A model generated the notes under the pieces. It was given only the letters and a program-made list of their open reading frames with translations. It searched no databases and was not told the origin of the DNA. From Nostoc sp. TH1S01 (GTDB lineage Bacteria; Cyanobacteriota; Cyanobacteriia; Cyanobacteriales; Nostocaceae), in contig JAGKSW010000018.1 in NCBI GenBank assembly GCA_018993265.1, forward strand, positions 124,001 through 188,000: a DNA stretch of 64,000 nt. Reading direction: 5' to 3'. Each line of letters opens with the position of its first letter. The first letter of the stretch is position 1. Position numbers and translations under genes: made by a program. This document shows positions 18,275 through 28,741 of this stretch, piece after piece.

Positions 18275-19222
18275 ATGCTAACCGCTACACAAACATTGTC
18301 GGGTTTGATGGGTTTATGTGTCGGTGATGCCTTGGGTGTGCCTGTGGAGTTTACAAGCCGCGCTGAACGAATAAAATTCCCGGTTACGAAGATGCTGGGT
18401 TACGGCACATGGCATCAACCGCCAGGAACTTGGTCTGATGATAGTTCCCTAACGTTTTGCTTGGTAGAAAGCCTTTGCCGAGGGTATTCTTTGGATGCTA
18501 TAGCTTTGTCTTTCTGGCGGTGGTACAAGCAAGCTTACTGGACTCCCAGAGGGGAAATATTTGGCATTGGCCAGAGTACTCATGCAGCTATTATGCGAAT
18601 TAACCAAGGAGTTCCACCTTTAGAGGCTGGGGGAACTAGCGAGATGAGTAATGGTAATGGTTCTTTGATGAGAATTTTACCGATGGCTTATTGTCATAAA
18701 ACCTTAGATTTCCCGGAATTGATTTCACGGGTGCATCAGGTGTCTTGTATTACCCATGCTCATGTGCGATCGCAAATGGCCTGCGGCATTTATACTAGTA
18801 TCGCCATTGAACTACTGCAAGGTGCTAATTTGCCCACAGCTTACACTCAAGGCTTAGAGAAAATTCAAAGTATTTATTCTGCACCGCAATTTCTGGAAGA
18901 AATGCCCCATTTTTCTAGAGTATTCAGTGGTGAAATAGCCAGCTTACCAATTGAAGAGATTAAATCTGGTGGCTATGTAATTGACACCCTAGAAGCATCG
19001 TTATGGTGTTTGTTAAATAGCACATCCTATGCAGAAGCAGTGTTAAAAGCTGTAAATTTGGGTGGACACACAGATACAACTGCGGCTGTCACGGGTGGGT
19101 TAGCGGGAATTTATTACGGTATTGAGGGTATACCTCAACTTTGGGTAAATCAAGTTGCTCGCAAACAAGACATTGTGAATTTAGCGAAGCGTTTTACTTT
19201 AGCAGTTTACACGCACAATTAG
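18275..19222 (+). CDS. ADP-ribosylglycohydrolase family protein (DraG-like)
   Basis: GLCVGDALGVPVEF, GTWSDDSSLTFCLVESL, GNGSLMRILPMAY, ITHAHVRSQMACGIY, NLGGHTDTTAAVTGGLAGIYYG. Confidence 0.92.
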   Translation: MLTATQTLSGLMGLCVGDALGVPVEFTSRAERIKFPVTKMLGYGTWHQPPGTWSDDSSLTFCLVESLCRGYSLDAIALSFWRWYKQAYWTPRGEIFGIGQSTHAAIMRINQGVPPLEAGGTSEMSNGNGSLMRILPMAYCHKTLDFPELISRVHQVSCITHAHVRSQMACGIYTSIAIELLQGANLPTAYTQGLEKIQSIYSAPQFLEEMPHFSRVFSGEIASLPIEEIKSGGYVIDTLEASLWCLLNSTSYAEAVLKAVNLGGHTDTTAAVTGGLAGIYYGIEGIPQLWVNQVARKQDIVNLAKRFTLAVYTHN

Positions 19223-19255
19223 GGAACAGGGAACAGGTGACAGGGAACAGGTAAA
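19221..19255. repeat. Heptanucleotide repeat AGGGAAC AGGGAAC AGGTGAC AGGGAAC AGGTAAA abutting the stop codon
   Basis: Read directly. Confidence 0.9.
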
Positions 19256-19266
19256 ATAGTGTTCAT

Positions 19267-19294
19267 TCCTCCTGCCTCCTGTCTCCTGCCTTTT
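19267..19294. repeat. Heptanucleotide repeat TTCCTCC TGCCTCC TGTCTCC TGCCTTT between convergent genes
   Basis: Read directly. Confidence 0.9.
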
Positions 19295-19296
19295 AG

Positions 19297-20310
19297 TTAA
19301 AGTGCAGACAAAGAGTAGACTTGACCATCAATTAACAGGCGAGTGATGCCTTTGGCTTGGAGGTGAGTCCGTGCCTTGTGTAGCATTCTACTATCAGGAA
19401 CTTTAATCACGCGATCGCGCTTTGTCGAGAAACGTTTTGCTACGCGATGGTTATCAAATATCGGCAGAGTTCGCTGCTGAGTTTCCAGAGTCGGAATTTG
19501 CCCTAAATCACCAAAATCTTTGAGTGGTCTGGTAATTAGCTCGGCGGAACGGTCTATTACCAAATAACAAGTTCTCGGCAAATTAGCTGCCGACAATGGT
19601 AAAACTTGAACTGGTGCTTCACCTAACCTGCGTCTTGTAACTAAAGGTCTTGGCTCCTCAAAGTAATCGTCATCCTCCTCATAATCATCATCATCCAAAT
19701 CGTCATCATCTAGATCATCGTCTAAATCATCTAAATCCTCAGATTCTTCATCGAGCAATTCTTCGCCCAGCATTTCAGCAAAAGCAGCAACTTTGGGACG
19801 TTCTTCATCCAGTATGGGACTAGGAATGCTAGCAATTTCTGGCGGTTGTTCTGGCGAAATGTCTACTTTTTTCACCAATCTTGGTTTTGGTTTTTCTGTA
19901 GTTGCTGAAGAACGTCGCCGCACTCTTCTAATACCAGAATTTGATTCATCTGTATCTTCTTCCGGTTCTGATGGTGCTTCGATGACTGGCTCCTGAGACT
20001 TGAGCTTGGGCAACTCTACAGGTTTGCTTTCGCTCTGAGGAGGTTCCAGTTCCGGCTCTTTATTGATTAACAAAGGCAACTGCTCATAATTTACCTGCGC
20101 CCTACCTTCAGGAGTCCGAGCCGCCCGTTTCAAAGAAACTAAGTATTCGTACTCATCTTCTGGCAAGGTACTTTTGAGCAGACGACTGATAGTTGAGTTG
20201 CTCACGTCATAACGTTCTGCTAAAGTCGAGGTCGTTTCAGCAGTTTCTCGATATAACTTAAGAATTTCTTGTTTATCTGATTCTGTTAGTTTTCTCACGG
20301 TAGACACCAA
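19297..20310 (-). CDS. HTH-containing protein (transposase-like HTH) with highly acidic central linker, cyanobacterial
   Basis: KLTESDKQEILKLYRETAETTSTLAERYDVSNSTISRLLKS; acidic stretch EELLDEESEDLDDLDDDLDDDDLDDDDYEEDDDYFEE. Confidence 0.7.
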   Translation of the reverse strand: MVSTVRKLTESDKQEILKLYRETAETTSTLAERYDVSNSTISRLLKSTLPEDEYEYLVSLKRAARTPEGRAQVNYEQLPLLINKEPELEPPQSESKPVELPKLKSQEPVIEAPSEPEEDTDESNSGIRRVRRRSSATTEKPKPRLVKKVDISPEQPPEIASIPSPILDEERPKVAAFAEMLGEELLDEESEDLDDLDDDLDDDDLDDDDYEEDDDYFEEPRPLVTRRRLGEAPVQVLPLSAANLPRTCYLVIDRSAELITRPLKDFGDLGQIPTLETQQRTLPIFDNHRVAKRFSTKRDRVIKVPDSRMLHKARTHLQAKGITRLLIDGQVYSLSAL

Positions 20311-20312
20311 AT

Positions 20313-21164
20313 CTAAGCTCGTTTACGTCCACGCTCCCGGCGAGTCCGGCTCAATGATGCGTCATGTTCTAGGACTGCGCCCATACCGAATAACACTCCA
20401 CTAAACACCCAAAACACTTCTAATATGTCTCCACTTTGATAATTAGGCCCTTGAGCGAATTTAAACCACATATCTGCAATGTAAAGCGAAAACGCGGCCG
20501 CTGCAATCATTCGCCAAGATTGAGCTACCCGTCCGCCCCAAAAAGCTAAGAGTAAGGTTGTCGCAATAATCAGCAGTACTACATCGCTCACGATGTAAAA
20601 CCAGTTCAAAATTGCGGCTAGTAGTTCTGTTGGTGTTGTTTGTTGCATCGAAATCCACCATGCCACCAAACTGCCAAAGACTCCTATAGCTGATACAATC
20701 AGCCATTGCCATTTTTCGAGATTAATGCGTCTTGATGCCACAGCTAAGATCATGCCTACGCCCAGGGAAATATAAGTCAATACAAAAAATACATCGCCAA
20801 TTGATACATCCGGTTCTTCTTTTAAAACTATTTCTGTATAGCCAAAAAATATCCCTCCCAGGAAATAAGAAAGCATACCAATGGCAATTGCCAACCACAC
20901 ATTTCGACTACTGACGATTTGGGGGCTACGCCAATTCCTTAAGCATAAAATACCAGCACCCAAGTAAGCTAACGCTTCAAAAATATTTGTGCCAATTACA
21001 TACCATTCGGCACGACTTTCTACGCCGTTGGCTCCTGGAATTTTAGCACTAAATAGCAAAAAATATAATAGTGCAGCTACAGCCCAGACAATCCCGGCCA
21101 AAATAATATTGCGATTGCTGAAGATAGATTTAGAACGTAGAGAATTGTTGTATGAGCTACTCAT
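20313..21164 (-). CDS. Multi-pass membrane protein, conserved cyanobacterial hypothetical
   Basis: About 8 hydrophobic segments; 2 bp from the downstream HTH gene, so likely the same transcript. Confidence 0.65.
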   Translation of the reverse strand: MSSSYNNSLRSKSIFSNRNIILAGIVWAVAALLYFLLFSAKIPGANGVESRAEWYVIGTNIFEALAYLGAGILCLRNWRSPQIVSSRNVWLAIAIGMLSYFLGGIFFGYTEIVLKEEPDVSIGDVFFVLTYISLGVGMILAVASRRINLEKWQWLIVSAIGVFGSLVAWWISMQQTTPTELLAAILNWFYIVSDVVLLIIATTLLLAFWGGRVAQSWRMIAAAAFSLYIADMWFKFAQGPNYQSGDILEVFWVFSGVLFGMGAVLEHDASLSRTRRERGRKRA

Positions 21165-21343
21165 AAGAATTGACTATGTATATGCACGCTGGAAGGTTTG
21201 AAGTCTGAAGTCTGAAGGATAAAGTCAGAGTTTATTGGTGTGTGTCTTGGTCGCTATTGGAGCGAAAAAGCTTGTTTTTGCAAAAATTCAGGATAAAAGT
21301 AAGTTTTTCAGACTTCAAACTTTATAATTCATCCTTTTTTATG

Positions 21344-22003
21344 CTATTGCCACAGTTTACTTAGTGAAGATTGATTTAGCCAAGATATAAATAGCGATCG
21401 CTCGCCTTCTGCCATATCCTGTAACCTATCGGCTACTTTATTGGCAAAGTTGGCATTACCAAAATAAGTTTTCCCTAGCTTGTGCAGTTCTTGTAAAAAT
21501 GCAGTTACATGATTTTCTTGCCAAGCCGGAAGTTTAGTGTCTTCTAAGGGATCTATGGTCACTAAGTGTTTAACTGCTTCGGGGGAAGAAGCTTCGGGAA
21601 ATTTCTGCTGTCGGAAAATTTCCCCCATATCTTTTTCAAATAATGTTAATTGGCGAGCGCCTAAAAACTCTTCAATATCTAGATGTACCGCTTGCAATAG
21701 TAAGATACTGGCTTGAATCAGTATGTCTGTCTTACCGTGACCACCAGTATCACTATCTAGCTGTTCTAAGCGGATTTTACCCCAGATGCTAAAACGATCT
21801 GGTTCTTCTAGTAAGACACAAGCTTTGCCGCGATTATCTGTAAAATCTCTCCACAAGGCGCGAGCTTCTTCTTCTTGATTAGCTTTAAATAAACTAATCA
21901 ACCGAAAGGTTTGCCCCTGATAATGGAGGATCGGCACTTGCTGATCCCTTTTTGGGTGCTGAATGCTTGATATTTCAACATCCTGCCGTTTGAGAATAAA
22001 CAT
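21344..22003 (-). CDS. Conserved hypothetical protein
   Basis: Long ORF with cyanobacterial codon usage; no motif recognised. Confidence 0.6.
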   Translation of the reverse strand: MFILKRQDVEISSIQHPKRDQQVPILHYQGQTFRLISLFKANQEEEARALWRDFTDNRGKACVLLEEPDRFSIWGKIRLEQLDSDTGGHGKTDILIQASILLLQAVHLDIEEFLGARQLTLFEKDMGEIFRQQKFPEASSPEAVKHLVTIDPLEDTKLPAWQENHVTAFLQELHKLGKTYFGNANFANKVADRLQDMAEGERSLFISWLNQSSLSKLWQ

Positions 22004-22338
22004 GGCACGCTAAAATAACTCCTCACAGGGGCTTTGTGGATATGCGATCTATAATCTGATTTGGTAACATCGCCAAGAGTGCGATTACTTAGTATGTGAT
22101 TGGGGTAAGTGGTGCGATCGCTCTTCAGCCACTTTAGTGTAAGCTACCCAAAGGATATCTACACCAACATGCAAATAACCCGTCTCGACCACTCAATATA
22201 GCTAATCAATAACTGATTTGCTTTGCTCGACTAGCATCTTAGCCTTGCCATAGCAAATCTGCAATTTTTGATTGCTTATCCCTGGCAATAACGATATAAT
22301 TATATAGATGACTCTAGTCAGAGCCACAATTTTAGCTT

Positions 22339-22411
22339 GGGCGCGTAGCTCAGTGGATAGAGCAATTGCCTTCTAAGCAATCGGCCGCAGGTTCGAGCCC
22401 TGCCGCGCTCG
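22339..22411 (+). tRNA. tRNA-Arg (anticodon TCT)
   Basis: GGGCGCG-TA-GCTCAGTGGATAGAGC-A-ATTGC-CTTCTAA-GCAAT-CGGCC-GCAGGTTCGAGCCCTGC-CGCGCTC-G; full cloverleaf, anticodon TCT. Confidence 0.97.
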
Positions 22412-22444
22412 TTGAAATTAAAATAGCAACTCTTAAGTTAAGTC

Positions 22445-22551
22445 AGGACTTACGCACCAAGATTGTGTGTGGAATTTGAGTTTGGGGGTGAAAGGGTTTT
22501 GGATACATATACGCCTACACCCTTGATTTTCCATGTCACTGCGTAAGTCCT
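22445..22551. mobile_element. MITE-like element B, copy 1, perfect 12-bp TIR AGGACTTACGCA / TGCGTAAGTCCT
   Basis: TIRs at 22445-22456 and 22540-22551; non-coding interior. Confidence 0.8.
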
Positions 22552-23280
22552 AAAAGTATTCAACAGCTTAGTGTGTCGCCGATTTAGTTAAAGAGTCACA
22601 TCTTGCATCTAATGCAAACAACTGACAGTCGCGGCTATTTTAACAATTAAAGTATATCTTTACAAAAAGAAATTATATATAAATCAAACTTAGTAAATAG
22701 TATTAGTAACATCAATGTCATGAATTACTAATATTAATTAGCTGCAAAATAGAGAATATTAAAATAAATTTTTTCAATAAACGTTATTATGTGAAAAAAT
22801 ACTTTGGTTTAAATCTAATTGCTAAGTTTGTTGACTTGTAGCTTTGAATTAGTAGCTTTTAACAAAATTAATTTCTTTATTTAAAAAATATTCAGTAATT
22901 ATTTCCTAATTTATTATAGAATGAGGGCAAACAAAAACTGTAGCGAGAGTCGCTGGCATTTTCTAGAGTGATCAATGCTTGCAGCCTGATCATTTCTACT
23001 GTTTTGACAGTAGTTTAGAGTTAACAGCACCAGCAAAGCTTAGGTCAAAAGCTAGTCAACAATTAGGCAAGTGTAATTCATCACTTTTAAGCCTTATACT
23101 TCAACAGCGTTGAGGGAAAATTGTTGCATCTTTTTGGTCGTGATTCATTGTGCTTGATTCAAGCTTTTGAATTTTAATTCATTTTCACTGCATTCAACTA
23201 TTTTGAGGTTGGCTTCAAAGTTTACAAATGAGAATTTGTAGACTGTTCGCGCACATTTATTTACCCCGAAATTCAATATT

Positions 23281-23382
23281 ATGAATGACTTTCAGTTTAT
23301 CGTAACTGTCTGCATCTTAGCGGTAGCCTATCTATCGAGTATTTACTTGTGGTTAGCATTTTATCAACACACAAATGAATAA
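23281..23382 (+). CDS. Candidate 33-aa single-TM microprotein MNDFQFIVTVCILAVAYLSSIYLWLAFYQHTNE
   Basis: Complete ATG..TAA ORF below the length cutoff of the supplied track; hydrophobic helix; no convincing SD seen. Confidence 0.35.
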   Translation: MNDFQFIVTVCILAVAYLSSIYLWLAFYQHTNE

Positions 23383-23548
23383 CAAGATGACAGCAACAGA
23401 AAATTTATTAATTAACAAGGTCTAATTAAATTTAGGCCTTGTGCCACTACAATAGTAAACTAGTTAATTGCTGAAGCTGCATATTTTATGTCTAATCAGC
23501 GTCAACTCTGATGAGGAGTTGAGTGATCGCTAACTTAATTGATGGAAA

Positions 23549-24640
23549 ATGCTGGTTTTTTTGTCAGAAATATTTACAGATAAAGAAGTACAAATTGGAT
23601 TATTAGGTTTGGTGTTAGGAGTAGGCATATTTTTTATTGGCTGGACAATAATTTTTTTAATAAAAATATTATTCCAACGTTGGAAGTTTATTCAGGTTGA
23701 AGATATATATCAAAAACTATTAAAGCCTCATAAAAATTTGTTTATCACTGTATTATTAATTATTATTATTGATTCGATTATTTTAGTATTACCAAATAAT
23801 TCTTGGACAAATTCGTTAGAAATTATTGTTAGTTTAAGTTTGGTGATCGCCAGTAGTTGGTTAGCAGCACAAATTTTCAAGAGCTTCTTTGATTTTTATT
23901 TACTAAATGCAGCATTTAAGAGTGGACAAAAAATTAGTAGTGAGTTATTGATTCTCTTAAGATGGGTAGCAAATATCACTATTATTGTAGTAGCAATTCT
24001 GATTTACGCTCAAACCCATCAAATTAATATATTAGGTCTATTAGCAAGTTTAGGACTTGGTGGTTTAGCAGTAGCCTTTGCAGCTCAAAAAACTTTAGAA
24101 CAAATTCTTGGTGGTATTGTTCTTTATCTTGACCGTCCATTTGTCATTGATGATTATATCGGGCTACCTGACGGTACTTTTGGCAGAGTGGAATCTATCG
24201 GATTGAGATCCACACGTATTAGAACTTCTGGTAAAGGGACTGTGATGATAGTTCCTAATAGTGCTTTAACTCAATTAAATATTGAGAACTTTACTGGTGC
24301 CAAGAAAGTCATGTCTATACTTTATTTGACATTTCACCGAGCAATTAGCAGTGAAGAACGTGCCTTAATTCGTCAGGTAATTCTTGATAGTACTAATGAT
24401 ATTTTTGGTATTGATTCAAGAAATACCGAAGTAACTTTTAAAACCATTGGTGGAGACATAGAAAAAACTCAAGCTCAAGTTGCCTTTTTTATTTTGGGTT
24501 CTGGTGATGTGTCAATGGAATTGCGTCGTCAGCTTTTAGATTTAGCAACTCAAACTATGACTCAGTGCTTAAAAGAATATGGTATTGCTTTTGAAATAGA
24601 AGAACCAACAATTTATGTGGACTCGCCGATTACAATTTAG
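23549..24640 (+). CDS. Small-conductance mechanosensitive channel (MscS family)
   Basis: LGLLASLGLGGLAVAFAAQKTLEQILGGIVLYLDRPFVIDDYIGLPDGTFGRVESIGLRSTRIRT. Confidence 0.92.
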   Translation: MLVFLSEIFTDKEVQIGLLGLVLGVGIFFIGWTIIFLIKILFQRWKFIQVEDIYQKLLKPHKNLFITVLLIIIIDSIILVLPNNSWTNSLEIIVSLSLVIASSWLAAQIFKSFFDFYLLNAAFKSGQKISSELLILLRWVANITIIVVAILIYAQTHQINILGLLASLGLGGLAVAFAAQKTLEQILGGIVLYLDRPFVIDDYIGLPDGTFGRVESIGLRSTRIRTSGKGTVMIVPNSALTQLNIENFTGAKKVMSILYLTFHRAISSEERALIRQVILDSTNDIFGIDSRNTEVTFKTIGGDIEKTQAQVAFFILGSGDVSMELRRQLLDLATQTMTQCLKEYGIAFEIEEPTIYVDSPITI

Positions 24641-24645
24641 AAATA

Positions 24646-25776
24646 ATGACCAATATTTTACAATTCGTTCTGAACTTTTTTCAGCGTGAAACTACCATCT
24701 TAGCTTTATCTCGATTTGGTGTATTTCTCTGCTTTATTTTTTTATCTTTATTAGCAGGGAGATATACACCAACATTTGTCAGAATTATTACGCAAAGATT
24801 TGCCCCCCAACAAGTAGCTAGTATTTATAATAATCTCGTCGAACCTTTAAGAAATGTATTTAAAATTGCTGGAACTTTAATTTTAATTTCCTTATCTTTA
24901 GCCTGGATTGAAGATTACCAATCTATTTATAATTTTTTATCTCCAATTGTAGATTTAGCTGTAATTATTAGTCTTGCTTGGTTATCTTCTCGACTATTTC
25001 GACAGTTTATTCGTTCTTATGGCATTGAACTAGTTAGGAAATTTGGGCGAGAAGTAGATGAATTACTCTTGGTATTTGAAACTTTAGCCAATGTTATTAT
25101 TGGATTTATTGCTGTTTTAGCTTTTGCTCAAAGTCAACAATTTAATTTAATTGGTTTATTAACTGGCTTAGGAATTGGTGGTTTAGCTGTGGCTTTTGCA
25201 GCGCAAAAAAGCTTAGAACAATTGCTGGGAACAATTGTATTATATTTAGATAGACCCTTTGTGCCAGGGGAATATATTCGGTTACAAAAATCTAATCAAA
25301 TTCCTGAAGGCTTGTTTGGTAGAGTAGAGTCAATTGGTATTAGATCAACCAAAATTAGGACTGCGGCTAAGAGTACCTTATTTATTATTCCTAATTCCAT
25401 TTTGGCAAACTTAGAAATTGAAAACATTACTCGTGGTAAAAAAGTGATGGTGCTACTTTACCTCGATTTTTTACATACCCTACAAGAGCGAGAACAAGCT
25501 TTAGTACAGCAGATAATTGTTGAAAGTACTAATTCTCTGTTTGGGATTGACCCAGGTAGTACTAGTATTACTTTTTTAAATCATCAGGATGAACAGCAGT
25601 TAACTCGCACAAGAGTAACATTTTTTATTTTGGGTTCTAGTGAAAATTCATTGCAGTTGCGGAAACGTTTGTTGGAATTGGCAAACGAAAAAATTTCTAA
25701 AAAGCTTGTTAATCATGGCATTGAGTTTAAGTTACAAGAACCGACAATTTATGTGGAATCACCTGTAACTATTTAA
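24646..25776 (+). CDS. MscS family mechanosensitive channel (tandem paralog)
   Basis: IGLLTGLGIGGLAVAFAAQKSLEQLLGTIVLYLDRPFVPGEYIRL...FGRVESIGIRSTKIRT. Confidence 0.92.
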   Translation: MTNILQFVLNFFQRETTILALSRFGVFLCFIFLSLLAGRYTPTFVRIITQRFAPQQVASIYNNLVEPLRNVFKIAGTLILISLSLAWIEDYQSIYNFLSPIVDLAVIISLAWLSSRLFRQFIRSYGIELVRKFGREVDELLLVFETLANVIIGFIAVLAFAQSQQFNLIGLLTGLGIGGLAVAFAAQKSLEQLLGTIVLYLDRPFVPGEYIRLQKSNQIPEGLFGRVESIGIRSTKIRTAAKSTLFIIPNSILANLEIENITRGKKVMVLLYLDFLHTLQEREQALVQQIIVESTNSLFGIDPGSTSITFLNHQDEQQLTRTRVTFFILGSSENSLQLRKRLLELANEKISKKLVNHGIEFKLQEPTIYVESPVTI

Positions 25777-25779
25777 TTA

Positions 25780-25810
25780 AAAAAACACAGACGAGTAATC
25801 TGTGTTTTTT
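25780..25810. terminator. Bidirectional terminator between convergent genes
   Basis: AAAAAACACAGA cgagtaa TCTGTGTTTTTT. Confidence 0.9.
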
Positions 25811-25814
25811 GTAA

Positions 25815-28118
25815 TTAATGCAACTCAGAAATTTCAGTTAACACACTATCTAATTCCATAGTATTTGCCCAAGCAGGAACAGCGATTTCTGACGTGTTTA
25901 CAACCATCGTGCTTTCTTGGCATAAGTCAAAGTCATACCATTCATTGCGCCATTGCAAGCGGAACTTGAGGCGTGTCCAAGTGGGTGGTAGGTTGGGACA
26001 AGCCATAGGGCCAAACTGTGTCATTCGCACACCGCCAAAGCCAAAGACTACAGACTGCCAAACTCCGCCAGCACTAGCGGCGTGAATACCTTCGGCTGCA
26101 TTCAGTCTGACATCTTCTAAATCTACTAACGCCGCCCGTAAAAAGTGAGTGTAGGCTTGGGTTGGTTGATTCAAGTCACAGGCTAAAATGGCATGAATTG
26201 CCGGGCCGAGGGAAGACCCATAGGAGTGGTCGGTGCGTTGAGTGTAATATTCCCAGTTACTAGTTAGGGTGTGATGATCGCAGCGTTGACGCAGCAAGTA
26301 TAACAGCATCAACACATCCGGTTGCTTGAGAATTTGTTTTTGGTTGGTGGCTTCAATTCCTAACAGACCTTGCAGAGATTTGGTACGGGGTTCGTAGTCA
26401 GCAAGGTTAACATCTTCTAGCTGAAAAAAGCCCTCAAATTGTTCGATTAAACCCGTGGTTGCATCTTGGTTAACAAATATGCGTTCTTGAATGTCTGTCC
26501 AACGATGCAAACGTTCTGTGGTTAAGTTGAGTTGTTGGACTAATTCGGTAGATTTTTCCGGATAGGCTTGCTTGAACCAGTCCCATAATGCCAAGGCAGA
26601 TTGTAAATGCCACTGTACCATGAGGTTGGTAAAGGCGTTATTATCGACGCGATCGTGATTTTCATCAGGGCCGATGACATCTATAATGTCGTAACTGTGG
26701 CGTTCTGCATTCCATTGCACGCGGCTTTCCCAGAAAACGGCGGTATCGAGGATAATTTCTGCACCATAGTCACGCATCCATTCATTATCGTTGGTGGTTT
26801 GCCAATAATGCCAAACTGCATAGGCGACATCAGCAGTAATATGCACTTCAATGTCACCGCACCAAATACGCACTAACTCACCGTTCGCGCCAGGAACCCA
26901 ACGAGGTGTAACTTCATCGCCGGTTGTAGCGCTTTCCCAAGCAAACATAGCGCCTTGGTAGCCGGCTTCTTGGGCTTTACGCCTTGCTCCTGGTAAGGTG
27001 TGATAGCGGTAGGTAAGTAGGTTACGGGCTAAAGCTGGTTGAGTAAAGGTGAGGAAAGGCAGAATGAAAATTTCTGTATCCCAGAAGATGTGACCACGAT
27101 AGGCGAAACCAGAGAGGGTTTTCGGTGGAATGCTGACTCGTTCATCGTGTCTGGGTGCGACAGCCAGGATTTGAAAAAGATTATAGCGGACAGTTAACTG
27201 TGCTTGGCGATCGCCTTCAATAATAATGTCACTGTCTTGCCAAACTTGCTCCCAGGCGGCAATATGGGCGGCTAGTAGGGTGCTATATCTTGGTTCATCG
27301 GCGAGTCTATATAAGGCTGAGGCAATTGGTAGGTTACATTCTCTGGATGTAAACACAGTGACAATTTTTTCTACCGTCACCGTTTTTTGGGGGACGCACT
27401 CTAGAGTAGTGGTTAAAACTGGTGAACCAGAAGTATTTTCGACAAAAATAGGTGCATTATCGTCACCATCAACAACTAACTTCGCAGCCATCCCCAGATT
27501 AATGCCAGAGTGGAGAGTTTTACTTTGTTGCCAAATAATTTGATCAAAGCCACCTTGGTGTACAGTTTGCCAATGAGGAACACCTGCGGTTGTTGGTTCT
27601 GCATCAAATCCCGCTTCGACTGTAATTTCACCTGTAAAATCAATAGATGTGATTTGACAACGAATTGCTAAAACATGTTGATCTGCTAAACCTGCAAAAC
27701 GCTCAAAATGGAAATCTAGGGTATGACCTTGAGGACTGCGCCAACGTACATCACGACTTAGTAAACCCAAACGCAAGTCTAGGCGACGTTCATATTTGAG
27801 AATCTCTCCAGAATCCATACTAAAGCGATCGCCTGCCACAGTCACCGTCAATGGCAACCAATTAGGACAGTTGACAAGTTCTGTATAAGCAATATCAACA
27901 TCATCATAAACACCGTTAATTAGCGTTGCGGCGCTATCTTGTGCATATCCTTCTTCAAAGCTTCCTCGTGTTCCTAAATAGCCATTACTGAGGGTAAAAA
28001 CGGTTTCTTTGTGATGTAGCTGGTTTAGCTCAAATTGTGTTTCTATAACATTCCAGTTATGAGCATCAAGCAGTTGCTGATTATCTATCGAGTTACTCAG
28101 AGATTTGCTGTCAGGCAT
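25815..28118 (-). CDS. Glycoside hydrolase family 65 protein (disaccharide phosphorylase/kojibiose-maltose-trehalose type)
   Basis: TVFTLSNGYLGTRGSFEEG, FWDTEIFILPFLTFTQPALARNLLTYRYHTLPGARRKAQEAGYQGAMFAWESATTGDE, DVIGPDENHDRVDNNAFTN, AAEGIHAASAGGVWQSVVFGFGG. Confidence 0.92.
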   Translation of the reverse strand: MPDSKSLSNSIDNQQLLDAHNWNVIETQFELNQLHHKETVFTLSNGYLGTRGSFEEGYAQDSAATLINGVYDDVDIAYTELVNCPNWLPLTVTVAGDRFSMDSGEILKYERRLDLRLGLLSRDVRWRSPQGHTLDFHFERFAGLADQHVLAIRCQITSIDFTGEITVEAGFDAEPTTAGVPHWQTVHQGGFDQIIWQQSKTLHSGINLGMAAKLVVDGDDNAPIFVENTSGSPVLTTTLECVPQKTVTVEKIVTVFTSRECNLPIASALYRLADEPRYSTLLAAHIAAWEQVWQDSDIIIEGDRQAQLTVRYNLFQILAVAPRHDERVSIPPKTLSGFAYRGHIFWDTEIFILPFLTFTQPALARNLLTYRYHTLPGARRKAQEAGYQGAMFAWESATTGDEVTPRWVPGANGELVRIWCGDIEVHITADVAYAVWHYWQTTNDNEWMRDYGAEIILDTAVFWESRVQWNAERHSYDIIDVIGPDENHDRVDNNAFTNLMVQWHLQSALALWDWFKQAYPEKSTELVQQLNLTTERLHRWTDIQERIFVNQDATTGLIEQFEGFFQLEDVNLADYEPRTKSLQGLLGIEATNQKQILKQPDVLMLLYLLRQRCDHHTLTSNWEYYTQRTDHSYGSSLGPAIHAILACDLNQPTQAYTHFLRAALVDLEDVRLNAAEGIHAASAGGVWQSVVFGFGGVRMTQFGPMACPNLPPTWTRLKFRLQWRNEWYDFDLCQESTMVVNTSEIAVPAWANTMELDSVLTEISELH

Positions 28119-28741
28119 GAGTAGTTAAACCTACAATATCAATGGTGTTTGTCTATAGGATGAAATCTATTTCTAGGAGTTAAAATTACTTAGCTACTTA
28201 CCTTCAATGCCAATGCTTGAATTGAGTTTCACCAGCAAATATTGACTTTCGCTACATGAGAACGCTTTTTATTTCATCCCTCGCTAGATAGATTTTATTA
28301 ATACCTCATATTTATACCGGAAGATTAAGACAGCACACCAATTGATACATTTATTTATTTAAAATTATTTTTATAAACTAGATTAAATTATCAATTATTA
28401 GTACTTAGTTAACTGAGTATTATCGCATCTATATAACTAAGTGAACCTATTTAGACGTTGGAATTGATTTTAAACAATGTTATAGATTTGCCATGAGCCT
28501 ATTAAACATTCTCATGCTTGGGATTCTAGGCCTAGATCAATACCAAATTTTAAACCTGTAATATTACTGTTCAAACTGATTTATTGCTGAGAACGGTATT
28601 GAGCATTTTCAGTTTTTACCAATAACTCAAGCAAATCTGCGCCAAATTATAATCCAACTCACTTTGCTGTGTGTTTGTTATGTCAAATGATTGGCTTCAG
28701 CGTAAATTTACTGAGGCTTTGCATATTTATTTGTTATTAAT

